Origin: Paenibacillus sp. UNC451MF
Lineage (GTDB): Bacteria; Bacillota; Bacilli; Paenibacillales; NBRC-103111
NCBI RefSeq assembly: GCF_000686845.1
Contig: NZ_JMLS01000025.1
Span: 55,230 to 119,229, forward strand
Reading direction: 5' to 3'
DNA: 64,000 nucleotides
The notes under the pieces were generated by a model that was given only the letters and a program-made list of their open reading frames with translations, made no database searches and was not told where the DNA came from. Below, piece after piece: positions 36,761 through 45,646 of this stretch (position 1 is the stretch's first letter; the number at the start of each line of letters is the position of its first letter). Both the position numbers and the translations under genes were made by a program.

Positions 36761-37875
36761 TGAAGCGCGCACAGATTCTAATAGGGGTCATCTTGCTGGC
36801 GCTCCTTCTTGCCGGCTGCAGAGATCGGCATAACCTGGAGGATTTGACGGTAGTGCTCATCCTTGGAATCGATGTAGACCGCGACAACAATCTGGTGTTC
36901 TATGAATCGAGTCCTGTATTCAACAAAGAAGCCAAGGATAAAGAAGAGGAGTTCGGGGTAAAAGCCTCCACGTTTCATGAAGCCAGAGAAGTGTTCGACG
37001 CCATGGTGACTGCCTTAAGCGTAGAAGGGAAAGTACAGCTCATTTTGCTCAGCCATCGCCTTCTGCAAAGAGGGGATTGGTTCCCTCTGTTCGATACGTT
37101 TTACCGAGATGCCAAAAATAGCTTGGCGCCGAAAATAGTCGCCGTAGACGGCTCCGTCTCGGACATTATCCATTTTGCCCCCAAGGACAAGCCCTTGCTT
37201 CCAGTCCATATTACACGGCTTATCGAGGAGAACCACCGACGCAATATTACGGTCAGCACGGACTTATTGGAGCTGCACCGGCAAATGACCGACAAGGGAG
37301 TAACTCCTTACATCTCAGAAATAAAAAAAGATAGTGAGATACAACTCATAGGGACAACGCTGCTGCAGGAAAATGGTAAATATGCCGATTCTCTCAATCT
37401 CCAGCAGACGACGCTGCTGCATATTCTGCAAGAGCACAAGGAAGGAGAGCAGTCCTTAACCCTCTCTGTTCCAGTAGGTGAAAAAAAGACTTATTTTGAT
37501 AAAAACAAACTGAGCTTCATCATTCAGCACCTCTCCACCAAAACGAAAACGGCTTATGATCAGGGGAGATTTCGATTTCGGACCCATGTGGATATGACCA
37601 TTACGTTGAAAGAGCGATTGTTTCCTTATGACATGAAAACAAAAAGCCGCCAAATGGAGCAAATGATTCAAGAACAGCTGCAAACCCAGCTGCAAACGCT
37701 GATCAAAAACATGCAAAAGCATAAGGCCGATCCCGTGGGATACGGCTCATGGGCGAGAGCTTACCAATATAAAGCATGGTCTGAGGTTAAAAGCCAATGG
37801 AGCGAGGCTTGGTCCAAGGCCGATGTTAACGTCACGGTTAGAGTGAAGATCAAAAGTGTCGGTCCCATTAAATAA
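36757..37875 (+). CDS. spore germinant receptor C subunit lipoprotein (GerC/GerKC family)
   Basis: 372 residues with a lipoprotein signal (LLALLLAGCRDRHNLEDLTV; Cys lipidation site), followed by the Ger_C N-terminal region (GIDVDRDNNLVFYESSPVFN) and a C-terminal domain near 220-370. It overlaps the B gene by 4 nt. The lipoprotein stands on the outer face of the spore inner membrane as part of the receptor complex. A paralogue lies at 39003. Confidence 0.92.
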   Translation: MMKRAQILIGVILLALLLAGCRDRHNLEDLTVVLILGIDVDRDNNLVFYESSPVFNKEAKDKEEEFGVKASTFHEAREVFDAMVTALSVEGKVQLILLSHRLLQRGDWFPLFDTFYRDAKNSLAPKIVAVDGSVSDIIHFAPKDKPLLPVHITRLIEENHRRNITVSTDLLELHRQMTDKGVTPYISEIKKDSEIQLIGTTLLQENGKYADSLNLQQTTLLHILQEHKEGEQSLTLSVPVGEKKTYFDKNKLSFIIQHLSTKTKTAYDQGRFRFRTHVDMTITLKERLFPYDMKTKSRQMEQMIQEQLQTQLQTLIKNMQKHKADPVGYGSWARAYQYKAWSEVKSQWSEAWSKADVNVTVRVKIKSVGPIK

Positions 37876-37905
37876 TGGCCCTCACAGAACGGGAGGCGGC
37901 TAGGA

Positions 37906-39006
37906 GTGAAAAAGTATGCCTATAACGAAATTACGTTCATGCAATACACCCTATTCATCCACGGTTCCCAGGTCGGAATAGGCATTCTTCAGCTGCCTCA
38001 CCAACTGGCCGAATACGCGGGTACCGACGGTTGGATATCCATCATCATAGGATGGGTCTTATCCGTCATAGCCAGCCTATTTCTCGTTCAGGTGATGAAG
38101 AAACACCCTGAAGATACATTAATCGACTTACTGCCAAGATATTTCGGTGTATGGGCTGGAAAAGCCTTTACCTTGTTTCTTGCACTCTATTTCGGATTTT
38201 TGGCTTATACGGTCATATGCCGTGCCATTCTGTTTATCAGCTCGTGGATCCTGCCTCAGACGGCAGACTATATGCTCATGATTCTTTTCTGCGTCCCCTC
38301 TTATCTCGTTGTTCGAAATGGTCTTCGCATTCAGGGCAGATATTCTGAGCTTGTATTCTTCATCTCTCTGTGGATGCCCCTATTTTATCTGGTTCCGTTG
38401 AAAGATGCTCACTGGCACTATCTGCTGCCGCTGGTAAAGGACGGTTGGGGACCAGTCCTACATACCGCTTCTTTTACGATCTATTCTTTTCTAGGGTTTG
38501 AGACTGCCTTTTTTCTATATCCATTTCTGCAGAAAAAAGAATCTGCCACTCTAGGGATCGTGATTGCTAACACCATGTCTATGCTCGTATTCCTGTTCGT
38601 AACGATCTCATGCTTCGTCTTTTTCAGTCCTGAGGGCATTCTGCAATTCAATGAACCTACGCTCAATATATTGAAGGTTGTTGAATTAAGCTTTCTGGAA
38701 CGGCTGGAGATCGTCTATCTGGCTTTTTACTTATTCATCATTTCAACTACCTGGATGCCTTATATGTTCTGGGCTGTATTCTGCAGCAGTCAGCTGCTTG
38801 GCAAACAGAATCACCATCGTCATCTTGTTGTGTTCCTGCTTCTATCTATTGCGGGAACAATAGGGTTCAAGCTAACGTTTGATAAGAATGACAAGTGGCA
38901 GCAGCTGCTCGGTAATGTGGGATTACTGATTGCCTTTGCGCTTCCCGTCGCTTTATGGCTATACACCGGTGGGTACAGACTGCTCAAGAGGAGGAGAAAC
39001 TATTGA
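37906..39006 (+). CDS. second germinant receptor B subunit
   Basis: 366 residues, the same length and architecture as the first B subunit; the N-termini align as MKKYAYNEITFMQYTLFIHG against MKKYQYNEITLMQYIFLIHG. GTG 37906 has GGAGG upstream. It probably arose from a tandem duplication of the B-C gene pair and may give the receptor a second germinant specificity. Confidence 0.92.
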   Translation: MKKYAYNEITFMQYTLFIHGSQVGIGILQLPHQLAEYAGTDGWISIIIGWVLSVIASLFLVQVMKKHPEDTLIDLLPRYFGVWAGKAFTLFLALYFGFLAYTVICRAILFISSWILPQTADYMLMILFCVPSYLVVRNGLRIQGRYSELVFFISLWMPLFYLVPLKDAHWHYLLPLVKDGWGPVLHTASFTIYSFLGFETAFFLYPFLQKKESATLGIVIANTMSMLVFLFVTISCFVFFSPEGILQFNEPTLNILKVVELSFLERLEIVYLAFYLFIISTTWMPYMFWAVFCSSQLLGKQNHHRHLVVFLLLSIAGTIGFKLTFDKNDKWQQLLGNVGLLIAFALPVALWLYTGGYRLLKRRRNY

Positions 39007-40112
39007 AGCTGCTCCTCTGTCTGCTGATTACCATGCTGGCACTCCTTCCGGGATGCAACGATCGTCTGGATCTTGAGGATATGTCGATAGGACTCTTGAT
39101 GGGGATCGACTTGGATGAGAATGATCGTCTGGTCTATTATTTGTCGAGCCCTGTTTTTAATAAAGAAGCGAAGAAACGTCAAGAGGAGAGTGGGGTCATC
39201 TCATCGACCATGGTCCAATCCGAGAAAAAAATGGACGGACTGACCACCGCATTGACTGTCCGCGGAAAGGTACAAGTACTGCTGCTTGGCAAACGCTTGC
39301 TGAAGCAATCGAACTGGTTCCCTCTACTGGATGTAGCATTTCGCGATACCAAATTCACGGTTAACGCAAGAATCGTTGCGGTGGATGGGCCCATCTCGGA
39401 GGTTATTCGTTTCCAACCCAAAGACAAGCCGAGTCTGCCAGAGCACTTGTCCAAGCTTATTGATACGGCTAACGAAAGAAACATCACCGTCAAGACAACG
39501 CTGCAGGAGCTGCACCGTCAAATGTACGAAAAAGGAACGACTCCGTCTATTTCAGAAATCAAGAAGATGAATGATATTGAAGTCCAGGGTACTGCGCTGC
39601 TTAACGAGCAGGGGAAATATGTATCGTTAATTACAAGGCAGGAGAATACACTGCTGCAAATTTTACAGCGCAAAACCAAGGAGGATCTATCCCTTACGGT
39701 AAGTGTTCCTCAAAAGCAGCCGGATGGCGGTATGATAAAAAAGAAGCTGAGCATTTTACCTGAGCAGTTGAAGCTCCGTATCGACAGTGCATTCAACGAA
39801 GGCAGATTCGAGTTCGATATTATCGTTCGGATCAGCTTTAGTCTTGTCGAGAAACAGTTTCCGCGGTTTATGAATCTGCAATCCCAGAAACTGGAGCATA
39901 TCATTAACGAAGAGCTGCAAAAGGAATGCAGGACCCTAATTAAGAAATTCCAGGAAGCCGAGATCGACCCGATCGGGCTCGGATTACACGCAAGAGCTTA
40001 TCACAATACTCAGTGGAAAGAAGTGCAAGACCACTGGGGTGAGGCTTTAGCCCGTTCTATTATTCGAGTGACCTTCCAGACGGAAATAACGAAGTTAGGA
40101 CCTGTTCGGTAG
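39003..40112 (+). CDS. second germinant receptor C subunit lipoprotein
   Basis: 369 residues. TTG 39003 has GAGGAGGAG 6-8 nt upstream and overlaps the B stop; it gives the lipoprotein signal LKLLLCLLITMLALLPGCND. An earlier frame opening inside the B gene would bury the signal and was rejected. It matches the first C subunit in the SSPVFNKEAK and ELHRQM segments. Last gene of the germination operon, followed by a terminator. Confidence 0.9.
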   Translation: MKLLLCLLITMLALLPGCNDRLDLEDMSIGLLMGIDLDENDRLVYYLSSPVFNKEAKKRQEESGVISSTMVQSEKKMDGLTTALTVRGKVQVLLLGKRLLKQSNWFPLLDVAFRDTKFTVNARIVAVDGPISEVIRFQPKDKPSLPEHLSKLIDTANERNITVKTTLQELHRQMYEKGTTPSISEIKKMNDIEVQGTALLNEQGKYVSLITRQENTLLQILQRKTKEDLSLTVSVPQKQPDGGMIKKKLSILPEQLKLRIDSAFNEGRFEFDIIVRISFSLVEKQFPRFMNLQSQKLEHIINEELQKECRTLIKKFQEAEIDPIGLGLHARAYHNTQWKEVQDHWGEALARSIIRVTFQTEITKLGPVR

Positions 40113-40130
40113 TCTCTCACGACTTGAAAA

Positions 40131-40166
40131 AAGACAGCTCCAGACGGTTCGTCCTGGCTGTCTTCT
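40131..40166. terminator. terminator after the germination operon
   Basis: AAGACAGCTCCAG (40131-40143) pairs with CCTGGCTGTCTT with one bulge, then CTT; shared with the convergent peroxidase gene. Confidence 0.75.
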
Positions 40167-40186
40167 TATCATCGTGATATTAGCTT

Positions 40187-40732
40187 TTACAATAGAGCTT
40201 CAATCGCTGACTCCATATCCATAGGCTCTACAGCCGGCTCGAATCGTCCTACTACGTTGCCGTTGCGATCAACTAGGAATTTGGTGAAGTTCCATTTGAT
40301 CTCGTCGCCTACAAGCAATTCAGGCTGTTTCTCCTGCAAGAAGGCATGCAGCAGCCGACCGCTTGCATCGCTCAGGTCAAACCCTTCAAATGGCGCCTGT
40401 TCCGTCAAATAGCGGAATACAGGATGGGCGTCACGGCCACGTACATCCGTTTTTTCAAACAATTGAAATTGTACGCCATAATTGACTTGGCAAAACGACT
40501 GTACCTCTTCACTGTTGCCAGGCTCCTGTTCATTAAATTGATTACACGGGAAGCCTAGAATTTCCAAGCCTTGTGAACTGTATCGCTCATGAAGCTTTTG
40601 CAGGTCAGTATATTGAGGCGTAAAGCCGCATTTGCTAGCCGTGTTGACAATGAGCAGTACTTTACCCTTGTATTGATCCAGCTGTACCTGTTTACCTTGA
40701 ATTGTTTCTGCAGAAATATCGTAAATAGACAT
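40187..40732 (-). CDS. glutathione peroxidase family thiol peroxidase
   Basis: 181 residues of the GPx/BsaA family: NTASKCGFTPQYTDLQKLHE with the peroxidatic Cys (not selenocysteine), LGFPCNQFNEQEPG and EIKWNFTKFLVDRNG. In Bacillota such enzymes reduce hydroperoxides, probably with thioredoxin or bacillithiol rather than glutathione. ATG 40732 has GGAGG at 8-nt spacing and lies 3 nt after the stop of ohrR, so the two form an operon. Confidence 0.92.
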   Translation of the reverse strand: MSIYDISAETIQGKQVQLDQYKGKVLLIVNTASKCGFTPQYTDLQKLHERYSSQGLEILGFPCNQFNEQEPGNSEEVQSFCQVNYGVQFQLFEKTDVRGRDAHPVFRYLTEQAPFEGFDLSDASGRLLHAFLQEKQPELLVGDEIKWNFTKFLVDRNGNVVGRFEPAVEPMDMESAIEALL

Positions 40733-40735
40733 CGT

Positions 40736-41185
40736 TCATTCCTCCGTTTTCATTTGATGGATTGTATGCAAAAGTGCCGTTAATTTCTCACGCCATTCAG
40801 CCGCTTCTTCCTTCTCCATACCCATTTGGCAAAATAACCGGTTAGGGATATCGTAAGCCTGCTCCTTCAGCTTCACTCCCTGTTCCGTCAGGCAGATCCT
40901 CACCTGTCGTTCATCCTTGCTATCGCGAACCCGACGGATAAGGTCCATCTGCTCCAGCCGCTTCAACAGCGGCGTCAAGGTGCCGGAATCCAAGTAAAGA
41001 CGGCTGCCCAGTTCCTTCACAGTAATGTCATCCGCCTCCCATAGAGCTAGCAGTGTTACATACTGCGTATACGTTAGACCAAGTTCATCCAATAGGGGGC
41101 GGTACAACCTCGTAATTTCTTTGGAGCATGCATATACAGCAAAGCACAGTTGATTATCCAGCTTCAACCACTCGTCCTTCTTCAT
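40736..41185 (-). CDS. ohrR: organic hydroperoxide regulator OhrR (MarR family)
   Basis: 149 residues from ATG 41185 (GGAGG at 5-nt spacing; GTG 41189 overlaps the site and was rejected). LKLDNQLCFAVYACSKE carries the conserved N-terminal redox-sensing Cys14 (Cys15 in Bacillus subtilis OhrR), and YLDSGTLTPLLKRLE is the DNA-recognition helix of this subfamily. Oxidation of that Cys by organic peroxides should release the repressor from the operator directly upstream, inducing itself and the peroxidase. Confidence 0.92.
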   Translation of the reverse strand: MKKDEWLKLDNQLCFAVYACSKEITRLYRPLLDELGLTYTQYVTLLALWEADDITVKELGSRLYLDSGTLTPLLKRLEQMDLIRRVRDSKDERQVRICLTEQGVKLKEQAYDIPNRLFCQMGMEKEEAAEWREKLTALLHTIHQMKTEE

Positions 41186-41208
41186 CCGCACCTCCGATTG
41201 ATTTTTCG

Positions 41209-41234
41209 TAATTTAATTGTACACAATTAAATTA
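41209..41234 (-). promoter_or_regulatory. OhrR operator
   Basis: A 26-bp near-perfect palindrome (halves TAATTTAATTGTA and CACAATTAAATTA) whose inner CAATTAAATT matches known OhrR sites of Bacillus. It lies right after the -10 box of the ohrR promoter, where bound repressor would block initiation. Confidence 0.8.
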
Positions 41235-41239
41235 CTCAC

Positions 41240-41268
41240 AATTTAACACACTCTTTCGTTTTGGTCAA
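41240..41268 (-). promoter_or_regulatory. ohrR promoter
   Basis: Minus strand TTGACC (41268-41263), 17-nt spacer, TAAATT (41245-41240), 6 nt before the operator. Confidence 0.75.
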
Positions 41269-41299
41269 TCCCTGGCCTCTACCAAAATGTGACCTTTAT

Positions 41300-41330
41300 A
41301 AAAAAGTCCGACACCCTAAGATGTCGGACT
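41300..41330 (-). terminator. terminator downstream of the SLH remnant
   Basis: Minus strand AGTCCGACA / TGTCGGACT perfect 9-bp stem with TTTTTTATAAAG tail (41330-41290). It lies 10 nt after the stop of an S-layer-homology gene fragment and now serves the aldo/keto reductase transcript. Confidence 0.8.
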
Positions 41331-41340
41331 ATAAAAACGA

Positions 41341-41415
41341 TTATTGGATATCCATCCAACGAAGCAGCACCGTGATCGCTTCGGCGCGAGTCGTTAGTCG
41401 AGCGATGCAAGCAAA
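41341..41415 (-). pseudogene. 3' remnant of an S-layer-homology (SLH) domain gene
   Basis: In one minus-strand frame ending at TAA 41343-41341, the translation is ARLTTRAEAITVLLRWMDIQ, the pattern that ends SLH domains (TRAEAVTVLLR). No start or further SLH sequence follows upstream, where the aldo/keto reductase ends at 41438. The original gene's terminator (41300-41330) is still in place. This looks like the tail of a deleted surface-protein gene. Confidence 0.6.
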
Positions 41416-41437
41416 AGTTGAAGGGCACTTTCGACTG

Positions 41438-42412
41438 TTAAGGCAGTCGATAAAAAGCGAACGGAGCTCCATATCGAAACGATTCGCTGATGGAATTCAT
41501 CTCCTTAAGATGGTCTGAATCCATACTTACCGACAGGCTCAGCATATTTTCTTCAACCTGTTCCACTCGTGTCGCCCCTACGATGACAGTCGATACGACC
41601 GGCTGCTGAATGAGCCAGGCAAGCGATAGCACGCTCGGTGAGCAGCCTGCCACCGCAGCCAGCTCGCCTACCCTTTTGCCAAGTGCTATTTTTTCCTCAC
41701 TGAGAAAACGGCTGAAGTTCGGATCTGTATCTGCGCGTGATCCTGCAGGGGCAGCATCAGGAGAACTGTATTTCCCGGTGAGAATGCCTCCTGCCAAAGG
41801 AAAATAGGGGATAATCCCAACCCCCTGATCCAAGCAGAGAGGAACAAGCTCCTGCTCCGGCGTTCGGTCAGCTAATGAATAGCTGATTTGTGTAGAGACA
41901 AATCGGTTCAGTCCCAGCCGCTCACTGATGCCGAGAGCCTTCATAAGCTCCCAAGCCGCATAGTTGGAAGCGCCGATATAACGGACCTTCCCTGAGCGAA
42001 CCATATCGTCCAGAGCCCGGAGCGTCTCCTCGAGAGGCGTGTCCGGATCAAACGTATGGATTTGGTACAAATCCACGTAATCCGTCTTGAGTCGGCGCAA
42101 GCTATCCTCCAATTCCTGCTGCAGATGATAGCGCGACGAGCCGCGCTCATTAGGTCCCGGTCCACGGACCAGGCCTGCCTTTGTTGCCAGAACAACTTCA
42201 TGACGCTTGCCTGCCAGGGCCAGTCCGATAATCCTTTCCGACTCAGACTGGGCGTAAATATTGGCCGTGTCGATGAAATTGATCCCTTTATCCAACGCAT
42301 GATGAATGATTTGCATCGAGGTTTCTTGATCGGCACGTTTGCCGAAGGCATTAGTCCCTAACCCCAGAGCAGAAACTTTCAAACCGCTATTTCCTAAACG
42401 TCGAAATTGCAT
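41438..42412 (-). CDS. aldo/keto reductase
   Basis: 324 residues from ATG 42412, which has AAGGAGAAC at a good distance (an earlier ATG at 42436 overlaps the site). It shows the (beta/alpha)8 reductase motifs GLGTNAFG, INFIDTANIYAQSESERIIG (catalytic Asp and Tyr), VLATKAG (Lys) and VDLYQIHTFDPD (His), and a C-terminal IVGATRVEQVEEN NADPH-phosphate site. It resembles YhdN/IolS-type general-stress reductases. A palindrome covers its presumed promoter. Confidence 0.9.
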   Translation of the reverse strand: MQFRRLGNSGLKVSALGLGTNAFGKRADQETSMQIIHHALDKGINFIDTANIYAQSESERIIGLALAGKRHEVVLATKAGLVRGPGPNERGSSRYHLQQELEDSLRRLKTDYVDLYQIHTFDPDTPLEETLRALDDMVRSGKVRYIGASNYAAWELMKALGISERLGLNRFVSTQISYSLADRTPEQELVPLCLDQGVGIIPYFPLAGGILTGKYSSPDAAPAGSRADTDPNFSRFLSEEKIALGKRVGELAAVAGCSPSVLSLAWLIQQPVVSTVIVGATRVEQVEENMLSLSVSMDSDHLKEMNSISESFRYGAPFAFYRLP

Positions 42413-42520
42413 GTCATGTTCTCCTTTTCTCAACATAAGAATAAGTTGTCGCTTGCCCTGTACGGCTCTCCCGAATCTAGATCGTTGTTCCTCAGCTTGA
42501 AGGCTTAGTCCGGTAACCGT

Positions 42521-42543
42521 GTTATCTAATAGATAACATTATA
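42521..42543 (-). promoter_or_regulatory. -10 box and operator before the aldo/keto reductase
   Basis: A 17-bp palindrome GTTATCTA-A-TAGATAAC (42521-42537) lies immediately downstream of a minus-strand TATAAT (42543-42538). The -35 region is poor. The layout suggests repressor control of the reductase; the palindrome is also 78 nt upstream of the divergent sulfatase gene. Confidence 0.5.
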
Positions 42544-42615
42544 CCATTGTGCGAACGATGAGTTCGAATGGCCATTCTTTGATAGAAGTGCAATCAAACG
42601 ATGGGAGTGGTTTGC

Positions 42616-44442
42616 ATGGCTGCGCCAAATGAAAAACCAATACGCCAACATCCATTCAAAAACAAGCCTAACATTCTTATCGTTATCGTAGATCAAGAAC
42701 GGTACCCTACCGTATATGATAACGAAGAACTGCGAGCCTGGCGCAAAAACAATCTGATCGCACAAGGACTCCTTCGTGAGAACTCACTTGAATTCAAGCA
42801 CCATTATATCGGCAGCACCGCATGCTCCCCCAGCAGAGCGACCTTGTTTACCGGCCAGTATCCCTCCCTGCATGGCGTTAGCCAAACCCCGGGCATTGCC
42901 AAGGGTGATTTTGATGCAGACACATTCTGGCTGGACCCGAACACCGTCCCGACGATAGGCGATTACTTTCAAGAGCTGGGATACCGTACGTATTTAAAAG
43001 GAAAATGGCATGTATCCCAAGCCGACTTGATCATTCCTGGTACGAAAACTTCGCTTGCAAGTTATTTCGAGAGCAATGGAATCCCCGATCCGCAAAAGGT
43101 CGATGACTATCTTGGAGCAGACCGGCTGGCAGGCTTCGGCTTTCAAGGCTGGGTCGGACCCGAGCCGGCTCCTATTCATCCGCACAATTCAGGATCATCG
43201 GCGGCATTCGGTGTGAGCGGTCGAGATCCTATTTATGCACAGGAATCCGTTGAGCTCATTCAGGCGCTTGATGCCGAGCGCACTATGCACCCTCAGGATA
43301 CACCAACTCCGTGGCTTATTGTGTCGTCCTTCGTCAATCCTCATGACATTAGTCTATATGGGGAACTCTCACAGCTCATTCCGCAATTTAACTTTGATGC
43401 CGATCCGACCGTTCCTTACGTGCCCCCTGCTCCGACAGCGGATGAGTCGCTGGATACAAAGCCCAGAGCCCAGCGCAGCTATAAGGAAGTATATCAGCAA
43501 GCTTTCCAGCCTACCAAGGACACGACCCACTACCGACGTCTATACTATTCCTTGCAAAAGAAAGCGGATCAGGAAATGCTCAAAGTATTGCAGGCCCTTC
43601 GTGCATCCTCCTTCTATGAAGAGACGATTGTCATCTTTACCTCTGACCACGGAGATATGCTCGGAGCCCACGGAGGATTGTTTCAAAAATGGTATCAAGC
43701 CTACGAGGAAACGGTGCATGTTCCTTTCCTTATTCATAGCCCTCGACTGTTTGATAAGCATTATTCCGTCGACATGCTCACGAGTCATGTAGATGTGCTG
43801 CCCACTCTGCTGGGACTCGCAGGAGCCGACGCAGTAAGCCTGCAGAAGCGGCTAAAGGAAACACATATTGAAGTGCATCCTCTCGTGGGCCGAGACCTGT
43901 CCGCACTCGTTCTCGGTACCGGTGTTCCGGCGCGAAGCGGTGAGCCGGTCTATTACATGACGGACGACGATGTGACTCGCGGGCTTAATCAGCACAATGT
44001 TTTTGGGGTACCCTACAGCTCAGTCGTTCAGCCGAATCATGTAGAGTCCATCATCACCGTCTTGGCAAACGGGACGCGCAAGGAGCTATGGAAATATTCC
44101 CGTTACTTCGATAATCCGCAATTTTGGAGCGATCCGGGCAGCAAAGATGTGACGACCACCTGCGGTAGACCGCATCCCGCCCCCGGATTGCCAATGACCC
44201 CTGACTCCGTCACAAGCTCGAGCTGTGTTACGGCTACCAAAACGTCACCTGTGCAGGACGAGTTTGAACTATACAACTTGTCCTCCGACCCTTTGGAGCA
44301 ACGAAATTTAGCCAGCTCCGCCTATGCTACGGACGAAATCCGGAGGATTCAGCATATTCTCTCGCTCATGCTTGCGGAGCAATGCGCAGCTAAACGATTG
44401 GCTCCAAGCAGCGGCCCGGTCCCTGGTATGCCGGGCTGCTAA
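42616..44442 (+). CDS. sulfatase family protein (Cys-type)
   Basis: 608 residues from ATG 42616 (GGGAGTGG at 5-nt spacing; ATG 42601 has no site). No signal peptide is visible, so it is probably cytoplasmic. C70-S-P-S-R74 in STACSPSRATLFTGQYPSLHG is the formylglycine sulfatase signature, and TSDHGDMLGAHGGLFQKWY gives metal and substrate residues. The Cys form needs maturation by FGE or a radical-SAM enzyme, and neither is in the window. The substrate may be a sulfate ester or a phosphonate/phosphate ester relative. Confidence 0.9.
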   Translation: MAAPNEKPIRQHPFKNKPNILIVIVDQERYPTVYDNEELRAWRKNNLIAQGLLRENSLEFKHHYIGSTACSPSRATLFTGQYPSLHGVSQTPGIAKGDFDADTFWLDPNTVPTIGDYFQELGYRTYLKGKWHVSQADLIIPGTKTSLASYFESNGIPDPQKVDDYLGADRLAGFGFQGWVGPEPAPIHPHNSGSSAAFGVSGRDPIYAQESVELIQALDAERTMHPQDTPTPWLIVSSFVNPHDISLYGELSQLIPQFNFDADPTVPYVPPAPTADESLDTKPRAQRSYKEVYQQAFQPTKDTTHYRRLYYSLQKKADQEMLKVLQALRASSFYEETIVIFTSDHGDMLGAHGGLFQKWYQAYEETVHVPFLIHSPRLFDKHYSVDMLTSHVDVLPTLLGLAGADAVSLQKRLKETHIEVHPLVGRDLSALVLGTGVPARSGEPVYYMTDDDVTRGLNQHNVFGVPYSSVVQPNHVESIITVLANGTRKELWKYSRYFDNPQFWSDPGSKDVTTTCGRPHPAPGLPMTPDSVTSSSCVTATKTSPVQDEFELYNLSSDPLEQRNLASSAYATDEIRRIQHILSLMLAEQCAAKRLAPSSGPVPGMPGC

Positions 44443-44561
44443 AGGGATTAATAAGGGGCCCTTTCGGCAAACATGCCGTGAGCTCCAGCACGTAATCCAA
44501 GCGCCCCTCCCCCTTTTCTGATATAATAGGAGCAATATGTTCTGGAAGGGGACGCATTCCA

Positions 44562-45461
44562 TTGAACGAACAAGACTGGACTCTACTGGAGTCCATTTAC
44601 GAGGAACAAAACATAACAAAAGCTGCCGAACGGCTTTTCATCTCACAGCCAGCCTTAACTTATCGTCTTCAGCAGATTGAACAGGAATTCGGCATCAAGG
44701 TGTTCACACGGAGCGGTAAGAAGATCCAGTTCACTGCTGAGGGCGAGCATCTGGTCCATTATGCCAAAAAGATGCAGCTCGAGCTGCGCAAAACAAAGGA
44801 GCTGCTCGCCAATCTGCAGGATATTGATGTCAGAGGCTCCTTAAAAATCGGTGCCTCTAGCAATTTTGCCCTTTATAAGCTTCCTTCGATTATGAAGCGT
44901 TTTGTCGATTTACATCCGCATGTGCAGGTGAATCTTCGCACCGGACTGAGCTCCGATATTTTTCAGCTGCTGCAGGATGACGATGTCCACCTCGCCATCA
45001 TACGCGGCGATTATCATTGGATCGAGCAGAAGTTCCTTATCAATGAAGAGCCGATTTGTATTATTTCCAATCACCCTATTGAAATCGACAAGCTCCCGCT
45101 GCTCCCGCGAATCCATTATCAGCTCGGAGCCAAAAAGGATAAGATTAAATATAAAACGGACTCATTTCTCAGCAAGTCCATCGAAAATTGGTGGCAGGAT
45201 CGGTTCACTGTCCCGCCCATTATCACGATGCAGGTCGATAGCTTCGAGACATGCAAGGAGCTAGTCAAGCACGGGCTTGGCTATGCGATTATTCCCCGCA
45301 TTTGCTTGACTGAGGATGATGAGTTCTACACTATGGACTTGGTGAAGCAGAACGGAGAGCTGCTGCTTAGGAAGACTTGGATGATCTACCGTGAGTCAGC
45401 TATGGATTTGTCGTCTGTGAACAAATTTGTTCACTATGTGCGGTCGGTGTATCAGGAGTAG
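44562..45461 (+). CDS. LysR family transcriptional regulator
   Basis: 299 residues. HTH_1 domain at the N-terminus (LLESIYEEQNITKAAERLFI, SQPALTYRLQQIEQEFG) and a LysR substrate-binding domain with GASSNFALYKLPSIMKRFVD and VKHGLGYAIIPRI. TTG 44562 follows AAGGGGA at about 10-nt spacing; TATAAT at 44522-44527 is a possible -10. It lies 119 nt after the sulfatase on the same strand and points away from the amidohydrolase operon, either of which it could regulate. Confidence 0.9.
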   Translation: MNEQDWTLLESIYEEQNITKAAERLFISQPALTYRLQQIEQEFGIKVFTRSGKKIQFTAEGEHLVHYAKKMQLELRKTKELLANLQDIDVRGSLKIGASSNFALYKLPSIMKRFVDLHPHVQVNLRTGLSSDIFQLLQDDDVHLAIIRGDYHWIEQKFLINEEPICIISNHPIEIDKLPLLPRIHYQLGAKKDKIKYKTDSFLSKSIENWWQDRFTVPPIITMQVDSFETCKELVKHGLGYAIIPRICLTEDDEFYTMDLVKQNGELLLRKTWMIYRESAMDLSSVNKFVHYVRSVYQE

Positions 45462-45591
45462 GAGCATACTCGCCTAGAGAGGGATAATGGATTGGACACA
45501 CCGTTGTGGTAGATCGGCTCGTTTAACGCGGTTTTTCAGCGTTAATCAAACGCTTAAGCCCGACACAAGCCCATAAACCCCAATAACAAAC

Positions 45592-45640
45592 AAGAAGACC
45601 GAAGGAACGCTGCCACAAGCCGTTCCTTCGGTCTTCTTTT
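45592..45640. terminator. strong bidirectional terminator
   Basis: An 18-bp perfect stem, AAGAAGACCGAAGGAACG (45592-45609) / CGTTCCTTCGGTCTTCTT (45621-45638), between the LysR gene (+) and the amidohydrolase gene (-). A second small stem TTAACGC / GCGTTAA lies at 45523-45545. Confidence 0.92.
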
Positions 45641-45646
45641 GCAACT

